From contig NC_135001.1 in the NCBI RefSeq assembly GCF_051020985.1, positions 16,981,896-17,045,895 of the forward strand: a stretch of DNA of 64,000 bases, in the 5' to 3' direction. This DNA comes from Nomia melanderi. Taxonomy: Eukaryota; Arthropoda; Insecta; Hymenoptera; Halictidae. Made by a program: the position numbers and the translations under genes. The notes beneath the pieces are model-generated. The model did not search any database. It saw only the letters and a program-made list of their open reading frames with translations, and was not told where the DNA came from. Position 1 is the first letter of the stretch; each line of letters opens with the position of its first letter. Shown piece by piece: positions 26,901 to 37,945 of the stretch.

Positions 26901-29167
26901 TACCTGAAAAAAGGCATTAAATGTAAAAAATACAAATTATAATTGCCCCTAAACATAATATTAATTTCCAAAATGAAACATTGCAACGAAACTGCAATTC
27001 ATAAGTTTAAGACTCAGTATTCGCAAGTATAGTCGAGGGTCCACGCACGCGTACAAGAAAAAGTAACTCTGCAACTCCTGTTACGCAAACATATATTCCT
27101 GTCAACTCAAAATAACCCACTCAAGAGTCTCGGTAACAAGACCAGCACAAGACCCCCTTAAACGTAAAACAATTTACTCCTTTCTTTTCAATGTTACCCA
27201 CGAGCGCTGTTCTTTTCCTCATGAAAAAGGGATGCGTTCGAGGAGGGGGGGGCGCAGCTTCCGCGTCGATGACTCCGTGTCCCGTCACGCAAATTCCGAG
27301 GCAGACCGCGGCTCCGTTTTTTCCTCTGAAGAATAAATATCTGCGTTTGAATTTACCTTGAAGCTGCCGTTCCCCCATTGCACGAAAACGCGGCTCCGCG
27401 CGGCGCGCCGCCGCTTTACCTGCGCACAATGATCGCGGAACGGCGGCGCGGGGGCGGAGGGGAGGAATAAGCGGCGCAGGTAAAACACGGAATTTTCGCG
27501 AAGAGCCGGCACACCGAGGCGCGCCCCCGCGCGCGCGGCAAAACACCGCGGTGATCCCCCGTTTTAGTGACATAACGGGGTAGCTGACAGGGGTAAGCGG
27601 ATGGGTGGGAAGGGCTAGACAAAAAACAGTGCCTGCAGAGATCCGCGAGGCGGCTGTTTAATTCGACCGGGACTTTCCGCAGCGGAAATAAAAAAAAAAG
27701 CGGCGCGCGCGCGGAGCCAGCCAACCCGCCCCAGCCCATCGTCCCAGACTCTGACTCCTCATGCATTATGAATAATGGAATTTAAATATACGCAACGAGG
27801 AGTGCCTCTAGGCGGCTTCAGTTGCGGCCGCGCGGCGATAGAGGGAGAGAGACAGGGGCCGGTCAAAATCACGGGTGTCATGTTCGCATTGTTAATTGGC
27901 CGGTGTTCTCGTTTCGCAGCCGGCCTCGGCTGAACGGTAACCGCAGATGAGGGAGAGAGCTGCGGCAGCAGTTCGAGGAATACCTATTTCTGTCTCTGTT
28001 GTCTGATACACACGCCGGTAACCAAAGAGGCGTATTGTGTACGTTGAAAAGAAGAGGGAGAGTTTATTCATCCAGGGCTGACGGACAGGGGAGGTCGGGG
28101 AAAGCGGGGAAGGAGAGGACCGCTGAAAAATGAGAACAGAAAATATTTTCCGTTGGTAAATTAATTAGAGATAGTATAATAGCTGGGAGTGGCCGGCAGG
28201 TAGGTGCACCGGCGGGGCTCGTGCTCGGTTTTCAAGGTTCTCGTATGTTCCTGCAGCCGTGTCGGAAACTATACCCGGTGCACCTTACACCGGCATGCCG
28301 CCAGTTAACCTGGATGTCCGTTCGCGACCTCCCTCGAGATATTAACACGCGTGCGAGCAAATTCGAGGTACGAACTTGCAGCCGCGCATCGCGTGGAACT
28401 CGGCCGATGTCGGGTCCCGGGCGAGCCCTCGGGAAGATGGACAAAACAGCCGGATAAGTATCGTCGTAATGGAACGTTACGTGTACATGCGACTGCTGCG
28501 TAATATTCGAAACGCGGTCGAAGCTCATCTTAAAAGCCTTTTAATGGAATTAATAGCTACGAATAATTACCGGTACGGTAACCGTAGACCGTCGTGTTCC
28601 CCAGATTATCATCGCATCGTGCACGACGACGGAGAGGTTTGTAATATTTTCTAATCATGCGATGTGTAACGCGCGCGCCGATTATCCGCGGTGTTCACTG
28701 GAAGAAGGATAAGCAGAAATGGATTAAAGTTATTCCGTTAATCCCTCGCCCAGTGGTTTGTTTTACAACAAACATTTACAATCTGTTGGATAGAGAAAAG
28801 TATTTGATCCTTATTGTACGCCTCTGTTCACTCTGAGTGTTAACGATTGATAATAGAAGAATAATATTTAACTTCCGTCCAGGAAAAGCAAATATTTAGA
28901 TTTTTCGAGTGGTAGATTTTTGTCGCGAGTCTGATACGATATTGTAAGACAAGAGATAAATGTGTGTCAGTATTATTTGATTCTGAAGAAAAATATGTTT
29001 TCGAGATTTTTATGTGTGTGTAAGTTTAATAATGTGGAAGTAATCAATTGTTTGGCGGAAGCAGGTTTGATGAATGATACATATGAGGGAGAACTTTCTA
29101 GGACAAGAAATAAATAATATTCTTTGTTCTTTTCTCTAACGTGGTCGAGCGTTGTCATGCTACGGAA
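23944..29167. other. Non-coding DNA with a strong CpG-rich block
   Basis: AT-rich at 23944-24690 and 25440-27120. 27200-28700 is the most CpG-rich part of the window, with GCGCGC runs and overlapping open frames on both strands. It could be a promoter or first-exon region of a host gene, but no coding signature or core promoter is convincing. Confidence 0.45.
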
Positions 29168-29356
29168 TTACTTGTCTGGGTCTGCTGCCGGTAAATCCAG
29201 ATTTTTCCACTCCATTTCACCGCTCAAACGGATGAGCTGGTGCTGACAATGCTCTAAATTAACAGTCTGAGCAGATTGCACCAGTTCGTGATATATGACA
29301 CCTTCAACATTCTGCGAAGCGCGCAGAGTATATCTTTTTGACATGAATGTGGGGTT
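29168..29356 (-). pseudogene. Mariner-type transposase remnant
   Basis: On the minus strand a frame of about 62 codons contains NPTFMSKRYTLRASQNVEGV, then IYHEL, T-V-N and QLIRL. This follows the order seen in mariner (DD34D) transposases just after the first half of the catalytic core: a KR/KK strand, then G-V/I-Y-E-L, T-I-N and a QLDRL-like helix. In the family an Asp usually precedes the G-V; here that place is filled by VE, so the catalytic residue seems lost. A stop bounds the upstream side. A TTGGGTCG stretch near 29429 resembles a mariner terminal repeat but only weakly. A single short decayed piece, not active. Confidence 0.5.
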
Positions 29357-30062
29357 TTAGTATCGATGTTTATGGTTGATCAGGTTTGATACACGATCTT
29401 TTCCGCTTATTTGTTGGAAAATTCTATTGGGTCGCGAGAAATTTGACGCAAGCTAACATTGCGTGATTTGTTTAATACATAATCGCATAGCAACTGTAGA
29501 TCTGACGGCTATTACGAGTATAATATGAAATTCATGCACTAATTTAGGATAAAATTACAGAATTATTTATTTATTCGTGTATTCGATTGAAAAAGTGAAT
29601 TTTATACACTCATACTGTTAAGTTCATCTGATATATAACTAGAAATTTATAGGAAAATATATGTAAACATAAAGTGATCTTGGAATAACAAAGTTCTTAT
29701 ATTTTTAATAATAGTTTTTCAGCATTCGACAGAAGCAAAAATGGAAATCAGTCATTTACCCACAATATTGGTACATTTGAGAAAGGTACCTAATATGTGG
29801 GTTGTATAAAATGCGTAATTTTCTTCAATGATATAAAATGTGTAAATAGATGAACTTTCAAACAGCGAACCGAGCTTTAAGTTTTACTTAATCCCATTGA
29901 CTGTAACTGGTAACTGAAATTTTGCTGGTCACAGTTGTAATAGGTGTTCTAGGTCAACGCAATAAACGACACATTCATCGTCTGTTACACGTTTACGGAT
30001 CAAAGCACGTTTCACAGCCACCAATTACATTGAGCATTTATAATTAGAACACAAAAAAGATG
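29357..30062. other. Non-coding DNA between mariner and BEL remnants
   Basis: AT-rich. A TTGGGTCG stretch near 29429 is a weak mariner-end candidate. Nothing else seen. Confidence 0.5.
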
Positions 30063-30355
30063 GATTATACACTCTCAGGAATAGGAGAGTTAAATACCCC
30101 AGCTAATATGTCGTTAAAACCACAATTAAAGCAAGGAACATGCCGTTTTCATCGGAAGCACCATTCATTCCATTAGCAGTCGCCACCGGTTTATTGCTCT
30201 CACGTCAAATTGACCGTTCAGGTCTTCAAATACAAGAAAATTTATCGTTAGCTGACCCAGAATCTCTTAAACCCAGACAAACAAATGCATTATTGGGCAG
30301 TAACTCATTTTATCGTTTCGTGAGCACTGGAAAAATTAAGTTAAAGACGCGGTGA
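30063..30355 (+). pseudogene. Old BEL/Pao pol remnant (protease region)
   Basis: Two short stretches in different frames resemble the BEL/Pao protease (DUF1758) domain. The first (from 30063) reads LSGIGELNTP and runs to a stop. The second, 30140-30355, contains IDRSGLQIQENLSLADPES followed by a degraded LLG...GKIKL. The intact Pol has IDRSGIHIPKGIKLADPEF, then LLIGSG...GQINL at the same relative positions. Only about 290 bp are recognisable. The frameshift and low similarity mean an ancient insertion of a different BEL/Pao lineage. No LTRs were found around it. It is not functional. Confidence 0.7.
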
Positions 30356-33300
30356 CATTACAAAACCGTGACTAGGTTGGATAGGAGCTAATAAAATTTG
30401 TTCGGCGAATAATTCAATAGAACAGGACCGCAATAAAAGTGCACCGTACAGTAGCTTTCTCAGATAAACGAATTAATTTATTTTAGACGGTAAACAAACT
30501 TCCTAGTACAGTACATTTGGATCGTTTATTTTGAAATTGGTGTAAGTCCATTTTCTTTTGCCTCGAGATATTGAAGTATCCATAAATCGAAAATGTTGAA
30601 TGCTTACTTAGATTATTCAGCGTTCTATATGCTGAAACAGATGTAAATTCACTATAAAAGCAGTGTTTTGAAAATTAATTAGACTATTATGAATCCTTTC
30701 AAAGTAAATGACTATGCAATTCAATTGTAAGGAACATTCCATGCATTGTGTAAGACGAAGCTTTAATGAGAATTGTGTCATTAGATTTAGTACTAGAAGA
30801 GCTATTTTTAAAGCGACTCCAGGTTAGTAGTCCATGAGCAGTTACATTTTTTATAACATAGATTACATTCTGATTTTATACCTTCAAAATACGCATTTTC
30901 TGTAAAAATATTATCTTTCTAGAATACAGGCAAATAGGGTTAAATCATACACTTTAAAAATTCACACGAAGTTAATTTGGCGTGTGAAATTATAAAGCGT
31001 CGAAATTGTCGCGCCGAAAGTTCTGCAGCACATCGAAATCTTTTGAGTCTCGCCGTCATGAATGTAGGTACAGTCTGTATCCTGTTTTCTGTGTTCTATA
31101 GGACGAACTCGTGCAGAATCGATTAGTCTATCTTTTGATTTATTTTTACACTTTATATCGTACCGTTTACCAAGTTAATAGAGACTTTTAAATGTCAAGG
31201 TTGACAGTGGAAAGATTCGAGACAGCAAAACAAATATTTAAATTTAAAACATAATCGAATCAATGGAAATAGACTAAATAAATTTGTACGTCATATATAT
31301 GTACGTTAATTAACATTTGCCGTCCTTTTCATCGGAAAAAAAGGAATAGATTAGGTTAGGATTGCTATGTCAACGTCTTTTAGCAATGCGATATTAAAAG
31401 CAATCGGTTCGACGAGGAATCCATGGACATAAAAGTAGTTTCGTTGTCGAACGCGCCATGAGAAGCACAGAACGTCGTCTTTCAAGATTAGATTCGTCGT
31501 CTCCTCTTATCGCCGGAAGCGGTATTCAAAACCTAACAAAACGAAATAGAAATTGAATGATACCGGATTCTCGTAGAGGTTCGTCTCTCCCCTATAAAAG
31601 GTACATGAGAAAGCATCTTTATGACGGGAGCGAGCATGATAAAGGTTGATGACTCCTAAATGCGGAGAAACTACGCGCGTATAACCGCCGTAAACTTATT
31701 TTTCAATTTCGTTACTCCTGCCACGTGGATGATCCATAAACCATATTTCAACTTTCTCCGATCCACGAGGTTCGGAGGGAACAAGAAGAAGCAGAAATTT
31801 TTATTCCGCGACAGTTTCGAATTGCTACTTCGGACACACTCAAGTTGTATACTGTTGTTTGTTACAGATGATGTTCAGCTTCACACGAATGTCGCGTACA
31901 GTGAACGACATATTTCAGTTGAGTTGTAATTATCAACGGTTCTTGTCATTGCCAATGTTTAAAACGATATTTAATTTTCTATTAACAGTATATTTACAGT
32001 ATGTTCTATCGTTCCTAGAGCTGATGTTCAGATCTCGAAAGTTAGGGGTTGAAAAATAGACAATAGAGCATACATATTCGTGCAATCAATAAAAATCGAC
32101 ATAAACATTCAACAAATAATGTTTATAGTACAATGTGCGTCGAATTGACGCGTTCCGTAAACCTAGTGTCAAACAAAACCATTTATAAACAATTACTGCG
32201 TATATTCTGTTCTCGTCTGAGGAATAAGAAATCAACGTTCCGCACCGTCGAAAGTGTTAATAAATGTTCCGCCCAAGAAACAAATTCAACCGAATTATCT
32301 CTTCTTATTCGAGTCGAGAACGATGACTTTCGGGTATGAAATATTCCTCGTTCTTGTTAATAAAAACAGTATATACCAGTCGGTGATAAATCGACACAAA
32401 TCTTTTCGAACGCTCCGCAAACTGTACGCGGATTTCTTCTTAAGAAACGAACAACGAGAAATCGCACGTAATACTCGCATTTACTGCTGCACGTATCGTA
32501 AAACGGGGAACGCTCGAAGGATTTTCCAAATCAAACTGTACCTCGAAACGCGGAAACGCGGCCCGGGCGTCGCGCCGCGGTGAATGTCGGACCGTTGACC
32601 GTTTCTTTGATTCGGTAATACTCCCCCGGATTCGTATTTGTATTCCTGTCCCGTGGCGGAAGACGTAATCACGAGACGCCGCATGCACGCAGCCGTTTGA
32701 AGGTGGAAATTCCAATAATCTGGGAAAGCCCTGCGGATCCACGAACACGGATAACTCCGTTATGAGAAAATTCGATAAAATCCCGCTAATATAATCACGC
32801 TCCATATGGTTGATTAACCCCGGGGTAGCTGGCAGCCCTCTGAGGATCGTCTTCTACTTGCGGCTGGTGAAAGAAGACGGGAGGACGTAGGGGACCGACC
32901 GGAGAGCTATGTATAAACACAGGCCCTGGTCTTCCTAACTGCGAAGAACGGTGGAAGGAAAGGAAATGAAAATCCTGCTCGGGGAGAAAGAGACAAATAA
33001 AGGTCGGGAAGGGGGGAAGGGAAAAAGGGAAAAAGGAGTACCTGCTCGAAACTCATATCCGAAGGGAACCGGGGGAGGCAGGCGTTGGATTATTCGAAGC
33101 ACGACGACGATCTTGAAGCCAGACTGTCTGTATCGCGAAGCTGGCCTCGATCGATCACGGCGTTGGATTATGCCGCGGCACTTCGATTTACGATGATTAT
33201 TTTCGTCGGCGAATCTGCGTAATCTGTCCCTATATTCTATATCTACTCCGCCTTGATATTGCGTCCCATTGTTCATGATATTAACCCCTCTCGAACGAAT

Positions 33301-35475
33301 GCCGTCGGATAACCGGTATCATATTTTTGCTTATCAAGTGAAAAGTAACTGGAGGCGCTTGATTAAATTTCCGGATTGAGAAATGTGTACTGTCTTGCGA
33401 CTGGAGGCAAAATTTCATCGAAGTGACTTCGTCGAGGTTCGACAGAATCGGTATTGAAAGTTTGTGAAATATGCGTGAGTTTGATTAATATAGGTGATAT
33501 AATTGATAGGCAGACTGGGCGAACGAATCACTCAAGAATATGCGAACTTTCCTTCTTTGTTACTTTATGTTTGAGAACATTTTTGAGAATAGTAACTACG
33601 ATAAAAGTAAAACGATTTACCAGTTTTCCTACGATGAATTGTTTTATTTATTAATTTGAAATGGATTTATGAAAAAAAACTTTTTTAAAATCGACACTTT
33701 TTTCTATTAAACACACCTTTAAACCATAGTCATACAAGCTAAATTTTGGTTAACGATAGGGTTCTACTCTCTTAATTAAAAGCATTTAATATTAAGGAGA
33801 ATATTCGAATCTGAGGTCAGGTTAAGTAGGTTAGGTAGGTTTCGTACGATTAAATTTAAAATAGGTAAAAGTTTAACACATTCGCACTGATGTAGTCAAT
33901 TACTGACAGAGCCTTCCTCAAAGCGGATCGTCGAACAGAAAAATTCAATTATACATTTTTCACTTATTTTCGTATTTTGATGTACATCTCCCACACTTCT
34001 AAAATCGGAAGCACCAACTAATTCCAACTACTTCAATTACACGTACTGGGTACGTTAACAAAAACAGTCGACTATAGGAATTACATTTACAAAATCCAAT
34101 CCCACGTGTAATACGTGCCACATAAATTACCCCGAATTCATCGGGAAAAGAATGTCATAAATAGTCGCGGAAATTAATAGCGAAGCAGTCTCGCGTATTG
34201 GACGGCGAGATGATGGAGAGCGTCTCCGACAAATCACCCTCGGATATCGCAGTCGTGCATTCGCCGGGCGATAAATTACCATAAAAGACAACAGTAACTG
34301 GCAGCGTACCGACTGTTTCGGCAAACGTTAATTCTTTCGGTCCGGCAGAGACCGACCGGCACTTGAAAACTCGGAAAAGTTCGAGCAGCAGCGCGCCGAC
34401 CGGGTCTAGACTCCCCGGGCTGCAAACGTGTCCGTGAAAGGTCCGCGCGCGCGTGATTGCGGTTCCGGCGCGGTGTTAATGGCAGCAAACATAAAACATG
34501 CCGACGCTTGCATGCTGAACCATGGCTCGTTTACAGAGCCACTATTTATGTTGATAACTTCCAAATGGAGTCAGATACACGATTCTGAGTGGCGGTGGTT
34601 CGCGTTGGGTCCAGCGGTTTGGTAGCACTTGCAAAGTATGGGGGATCTTTTTGGTCTTGCAACCGTGACCAAGGGGAGATTGCGCGCGCGCTAGCGAGTG
34701 GAGGAGCAGCGTCGGGAGAAAGGGGAGACGAGTCGAGTCGAGAACAAGATTCAAGCGGAAAGTTTTGTGAGTTAATGGTGCGGAGGTAATGCCGCGGTCG
34801 CAACAGCAACAGCCACCCTCTCTTCTCGTTGTCTTTCTCTCTCCCTTCTTCTGTTTCTCTTTCTCTTACTTGCTGCCAGCAATGTTTCACTCCTTCCACC
34901 GATCCCTTTCCTCTCATTTTTTCTGTATCTCGATACGTCTCTCTTCTCTCGGCGTTTTCGTCTCACCGGCTGAAAAAAAGGTGAGTGGAACGGTCTCTCC
35001 TGTTCGTAGATTCTCTCCTCTCTTCCGGCCTCTTCCTATTACTCTTCCTCTCAGCCTGGTCGCTTGTCGGTTCCGCGACGCGCAACCGTGCACGGTATTT
35101 TTCTCCTACACTGACACATGGATGTTAGTAACAACTGTATAGAATGTTCGGTTTCTTGATGTAGATAGAATTTTGCTTGTTCTTCGATTGACCCATTGAC
35201 ACGTGGATAAAACAAAATTTTCATGCTAAAAATATTGCTCGGTTTAAGTCAATTGAACAGTTGTATAAACTTAGAGATAGAATGGAAAATTTACATTACC
35301 AGATATCATTTGTAATATTGATACAGAATATTCGTAGAGGTTCAGATCGATTTTTAATGATTTTTCGAAGATAAGATGCAGTATAACGAAGTGGTCAATT
35401 TCATTTCAACAAGTTAACTTAACCAACACAATTACAATTAACTTAAAAAATGCATTATTTCATTAAACATTCATT
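30356..35475. other. Non-coding DNA
   Basis: AT-rich to about 31400; GC-richer at 31430-31600, 32480-33250 and 34130-35110. A C/T-rich tract lies at about 34810-35050. A single TTAACACATTCGCACTGATG end near 33873 resembles TTAA-element ends. No host gene supported. Confidence 0.5.
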
Positions 35476-35480
35476 GTTCC
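35476..35480. repeat. Target-site duplication, left copy
   Basis: GTTCC directly before the 5' LTR, repeated exactly after the 3' LTR at 42782-42786. A 5-bp duplication fits BEL/Pao integration. Because the LTR itself starts TGTTCC, the boundary was set by requiring TG...CA ends. Confidence 0.88.
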
Positions 35481-35581
35481 TGTTCCGTCGTCCTAAGACG
35501 GAAAGTTCTAATCGTAAATCTTCATAAAGCCCTCCGTCATTAACAACTTGGCAAAAAATATAGTAAATGACGGGGGTACAC

Positions 35582-35645
35582 GTGTTTTGCAGCCGTTCGG
35601 CCGAATGGTAAAAATTCGGTCCGTAGTCGACGGCTTGCAAAACAC
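35582..35645 (+). other. Long imperfect hairpin in the LTR
   Basis: Left arm GTGTTTTGCAGCCGT (35582-35596) pairs with right arm ACGGCTTGCAAAACAC (35630-35645) with a single bulged base. The interior also holds the smaller complementary pair CCGAAT/ATTCGG. The same structure is present in the 3' LTR at 42115-42178. Its role is unknown. It could be an RNA structure if transcribed, or a DNA palindrome in the promoter region. Confidence 0.7.
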
Positions 35646-35699
35646 ATGCCGCAGCCTTGGCAAACCACCCCTTGGAGACACCCTCGGAGGGAGAGTGGA

Positions 35700-35707
35700 T
35701 GACGTCA
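35700..35707. promoter_or_regulatory. CRE-like palindrome TGACGTCA in the LTR
   Basis: A perfect 8-bp match to the CREB/ATF binding palindrome. It is repeated in the 3' LTR at 42233-42240. LTR promoters often carry host transcription-factor sites, but function here is inferred from the motif alone. Confidence 0.4.
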
Positions 35708-36252
35708 CACGAAGCCGGAAAAACCCAAAAAGAGCGGGCTCTCGCGGCTGAGGTGCACCCACGAACGGACAGGTGGCGCACGAATCGCCTTGGCCCGAGG
35801 GACCCGCCAATTGGGACCGTCATTTTCCGGCATTTTCCGACTCGCTGATTGGTGCATTTCTCAACCACCAGTCCCAGTGGAGAACACGCGAACACGTTCA
35901 TCTCAGCGAATCGGAAAATTCGACGTCTCCACTTCCGTGTGCCTTCCGTCAACGCGGCAAATTCACTTCCGGCGTGGGTGAATCGAAGTGAATTTGTGTC
36001 TCCAAGGGGTCAGTTAGCATCAACAAGTCAAGGGAACAACATCATTCTCCCGCAAAAAACGTATCATTCAAACCGAAGCCTTATCGGAACACAACGTATT
36101 CACCCTATCTCTGTAAAAAGTCGTAGGGTCGTACGCGCATCGTGACGTCGATTTTAAAATCGTATCGGAGATTTACGCCCTCCGTTGACTCGGCTCTCAA
36201 CGCATCCTACAGTCTCGTCGCGAACGCGTACTCACACATTGTGAAACATTAA

Positions 36253-36306
36253 ATGGTCCTTCGAGCCGGATCCTCAGTGACGCGTGGATTCCAAATACTT
36301 TGGTAA
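36253..36306 (+). other. Short upstream reading frame in the gag leader
   Basis: An ATG at 36253 overlaps the primer-binding site and opens a 17-codon frame ending in TAA at 36304-36306, about 235 bases before the gag start. If the transcript starts in the LTR, ribosomes would meet it before gag. It may only be chance. No conserved product is recognised. Confidence 0.25.
36254..36271 (+). other. Primer-binding site, probably tRNA-Tyr
   Basis: The 18 bases starting TGGTCCTTCGAG lie 5 bases after the LTR end. Their reverse complement ends TCGAAGGACCA, a CCA-tailed acceptor end. The TCGAAGGA acceptor strand matches insect tRNA-Tyr as I remember it (5' end CCTTCGA). It would prime minus-strand DNA synthesis. 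Confidence 0.75.
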
Positions 36307-36541
36307 CTGCTAACTGCCATCTCAACGCGACGCTGTCGCTAATTCACCAGCAGCGGTCCACCGTATCGGTCGCAGCATCACCGAAGGATCACCTCAGCAT
36401 CCTTCGAATACCCTAGTCCAAGGAGCATCTCGAGGACAGGACATCGCAGTAGGCATCAACCATTGGGAAATCGTCGCATCGCAAAGGTAGGCTCGTTTAT
36501 TATCGCCAATTCCTTTCGTGTGTCTGTAATCCCGTTCCACG

Positions 36542-37924
36542 ATGCCGAAAGCAACAGAACAATCGTCCAGCCAAACCCAATCCACTACGATCGGTATTAG
36601 TCTCAGTACCTTGCGACGCAAGCGCGGCAATATAATCGGGCACATCACGACGTTCGCGAGACTCGTTGATAACATGCAACATCCCGAACAACGCGATATC
36701 GGTCTCTTACGAGCGCATTTGACCAGCCTCAACGACGTATGGGCACGGTTCGATGAACTCCAATTTGAAATTGAAGAAATGGACGAGTCCGAAGCACCAC
36801 GTCGATACGAAATACACAATGATTACGTAACCGTCATTGCGCGAGCAAATGCATTAATCGAGGGAGAGCGCGCGAACAGAACCCCGCGACGAAACACGAC
36901 GGAGTCACACGCGTCCTCTGTATCCGCCCCTATGGCGATAAGACTGCCGGAGATGCGCCTACCAACGTTCGACGGAAAAATCGAAAATTGGGCGTCATAT
37001 TTCGACATTTTTTCGTCGATAATCGACCAGAACGCGGATTTAACACCGGTGCAGAAACTACAATATCTGCGATCGACCCTTTCCGGAAAGGCAGCCGCGT
37101 GTATTGAGTCGCTGAGTACTACGGACGCGAATTACTCCGACGCGATCGAGTTATTGAAGGAGAAATTCGACTGCAAACGTAGAGTCCTTTTGAAACACTG
37201 CGACGCGATTCAAGCGATCTCCAAATTACAAACCGACTCTCCGGAAGAATTAGGGGATCTAGTCGATACAATCCGCCAGAATCTTCGGTCGCTAAGAAAC
37301 CTTGGCGTCAACACATCGTCGTGGGATTGCATGCTCGTCTCAATAATATTATCCAAAATAAGCACGGATACCGCGTGGCACTGGGAGCTATCATTAAAGG
37401 ACAAGGAAATGCCATCTTACTCGCACCTCCTCAACTTCCTGGAGAAACGCGCGAACTGCAGACCAACGACGCAGAAGAAATCGTTGACATCATCCGGACA
37501 TATCGTTCGAAACCCGTCGACGAAGTCCCCAGCGCAACGATACCCCACGCGCAGTCAGGCATTCGTAACCGCGAGCAATTCGCAAGATCTCCAGAATCAA
37601 CGCGAATCGGTTCAAACGCCAGATAGATCCGCGAACACACCGAAGTGTCCCATTTGCCACGAGGCACACGGCATCTGGCGCTGCGAACGATTCCATGCCC
37701 TATCAGTCGAGGCGCGAATTACCGCGATACGGAGGGCCTCGTTGTGCTCAAATTGTTTGCGATCAGACCATAACTCCGAAATGTGCAAAAGGGGCTCATG
37801 CCGAATTTGCAACAAGCATCACCATACGCTGATACATCAGCCGAAGCAATCATCAAATCGCGCGACCACTCCACCCGCGAAACGCGTCGCACCACCGGTT
37901 TTACAGGAAGAAACGAGCGATTGA
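36542..37924 (+). CDS. gag: BEL/Pao Gag polyprotein (DUF1759-like, zinc knuckles)
   Basis: 460 codons ending in TGA. Gag forms the cytoplasmic virus-like particle that packages element RNA. The N-terminal ~115 residues are charged and helical-looking. From about residue 131 to 310 it matches the Pao-type DUF1759 pattern, with LPTFDGKIENW at 140-150 followed by the helical part. The C-terminal end carries nucleic-acid-binding zinc motifs: C369-C372-H376-C381, a standard CX2CX4HX4C knuckle (C402, C405, H410, C415) and a CCHH variant (C420, C423, H428, H432). The ATG at 36542 follows a 293-bp leader. Pol continues in the same frame 21 nucleotides after the stop, so gag may also be made as Gag-Pol by readthrough. 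I see no internal stop or frameshift. Confidence 0.95.
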   Translation: MPKATEQSSSQTQSTTIGISLSTLRRKRGNIIGHITTFARLVDNMQHPEQRDIGLLRAHLTSLNDVWARFDELQFEIEEMDESEAPRRYEIHNDYVTVIARANALIEGERANRTPRRNTTESHASSVSAPMAIRLPEMRLPTFDGKIENWASYFDIFSSIIDQNADLTPVQKLQYLRSTLSGKAAACIESLSTTDANYSDAIELLKEKFDCKRRVLLKHCDAIQAISKLQTDSPEELGDLVDTIRQNLRSLRNLGVNTSSWDCMLVSIILSKISTDTAWHWELSLKDKEMPSYSHLLNFLEKRANCRPTTQKKSLTSSGHIVRNPSTKSPAQRYPTRSQAFVTASNSQDLQNQRESVQTPDRSANTPKCPICHEAHGIWRCERFHALSVEARITAIRRASLCSNCLRSDHNSEMCKRGSCRICNKHHHTLIHQPKQSSNRATTPPAKRVAPPVLQEETSD

Positions 37925-37927
37925 CTA
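37922..37927 (+). promoter_or_regulatory. UGA-CUA stop context, candidate readthrough signal
   Basis: The gag stop TGA (37922-37924) is followed by CTA CTA. UGA CUA is an established leaky stop context in some viral and animal mRNAs. The next ATG in the same frame is at 37946, with no other stop between, so reading through UGA would give Gag-Pol without any frameshift. A short palindrome (TCCCATGGGA) lies about 20 bases downstream. Alternatives are reinitiation at 37946, or a private nonsense mutation, since many BEL/Pao elements have one continuous frame. Confidence 0.55.
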
Positions 37928-37945
37928 CTACGTCCAGAGGATCCC

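Larger units (their letters stand above)
35481..36248 (+). repeat. 5' LTR of the BEL/Pao element
   Basis: 768-bp LTR, by eye identical to the 3' copy. It should contain the promoter and transcript start. Visible landmarks are a 7-bp stem at the very start (35483-35489 with 35497-35503), an AT-rich TATA-like stretch at about 35553-35568, a larger hairpin at 35582-35645 and a perfect TGACGTCA palindrome at 35700-35707. I found no AATAAA polyadenylation signal, so R and U5 limits are not placed. Long open frames on both strands here also occur in the other LTR and are not genes. Confidence 0.95.

Noticed and set aside
27121..27573. 150-codon minus-strand frame in the CpG-rich block
   Set aside because: High GC lowers stop-codon frequency; the translation is Arg/Ala/Pro-rich with no recognisable domain.
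33815..33840. Repeats of GGTTAAGTAGGTTAGGTAGG resembling the insect telomere repeat TTAGG
   Set aside because: Only a few irregular units; too short for telomeric or subtelomeric DNA.
35455..35952. 165-codon minus-strand frame, repeated at 41961-42485
   Set aside because: Both lie in the LTRs and are the same sequence read twice. No known domain, so not a gene.
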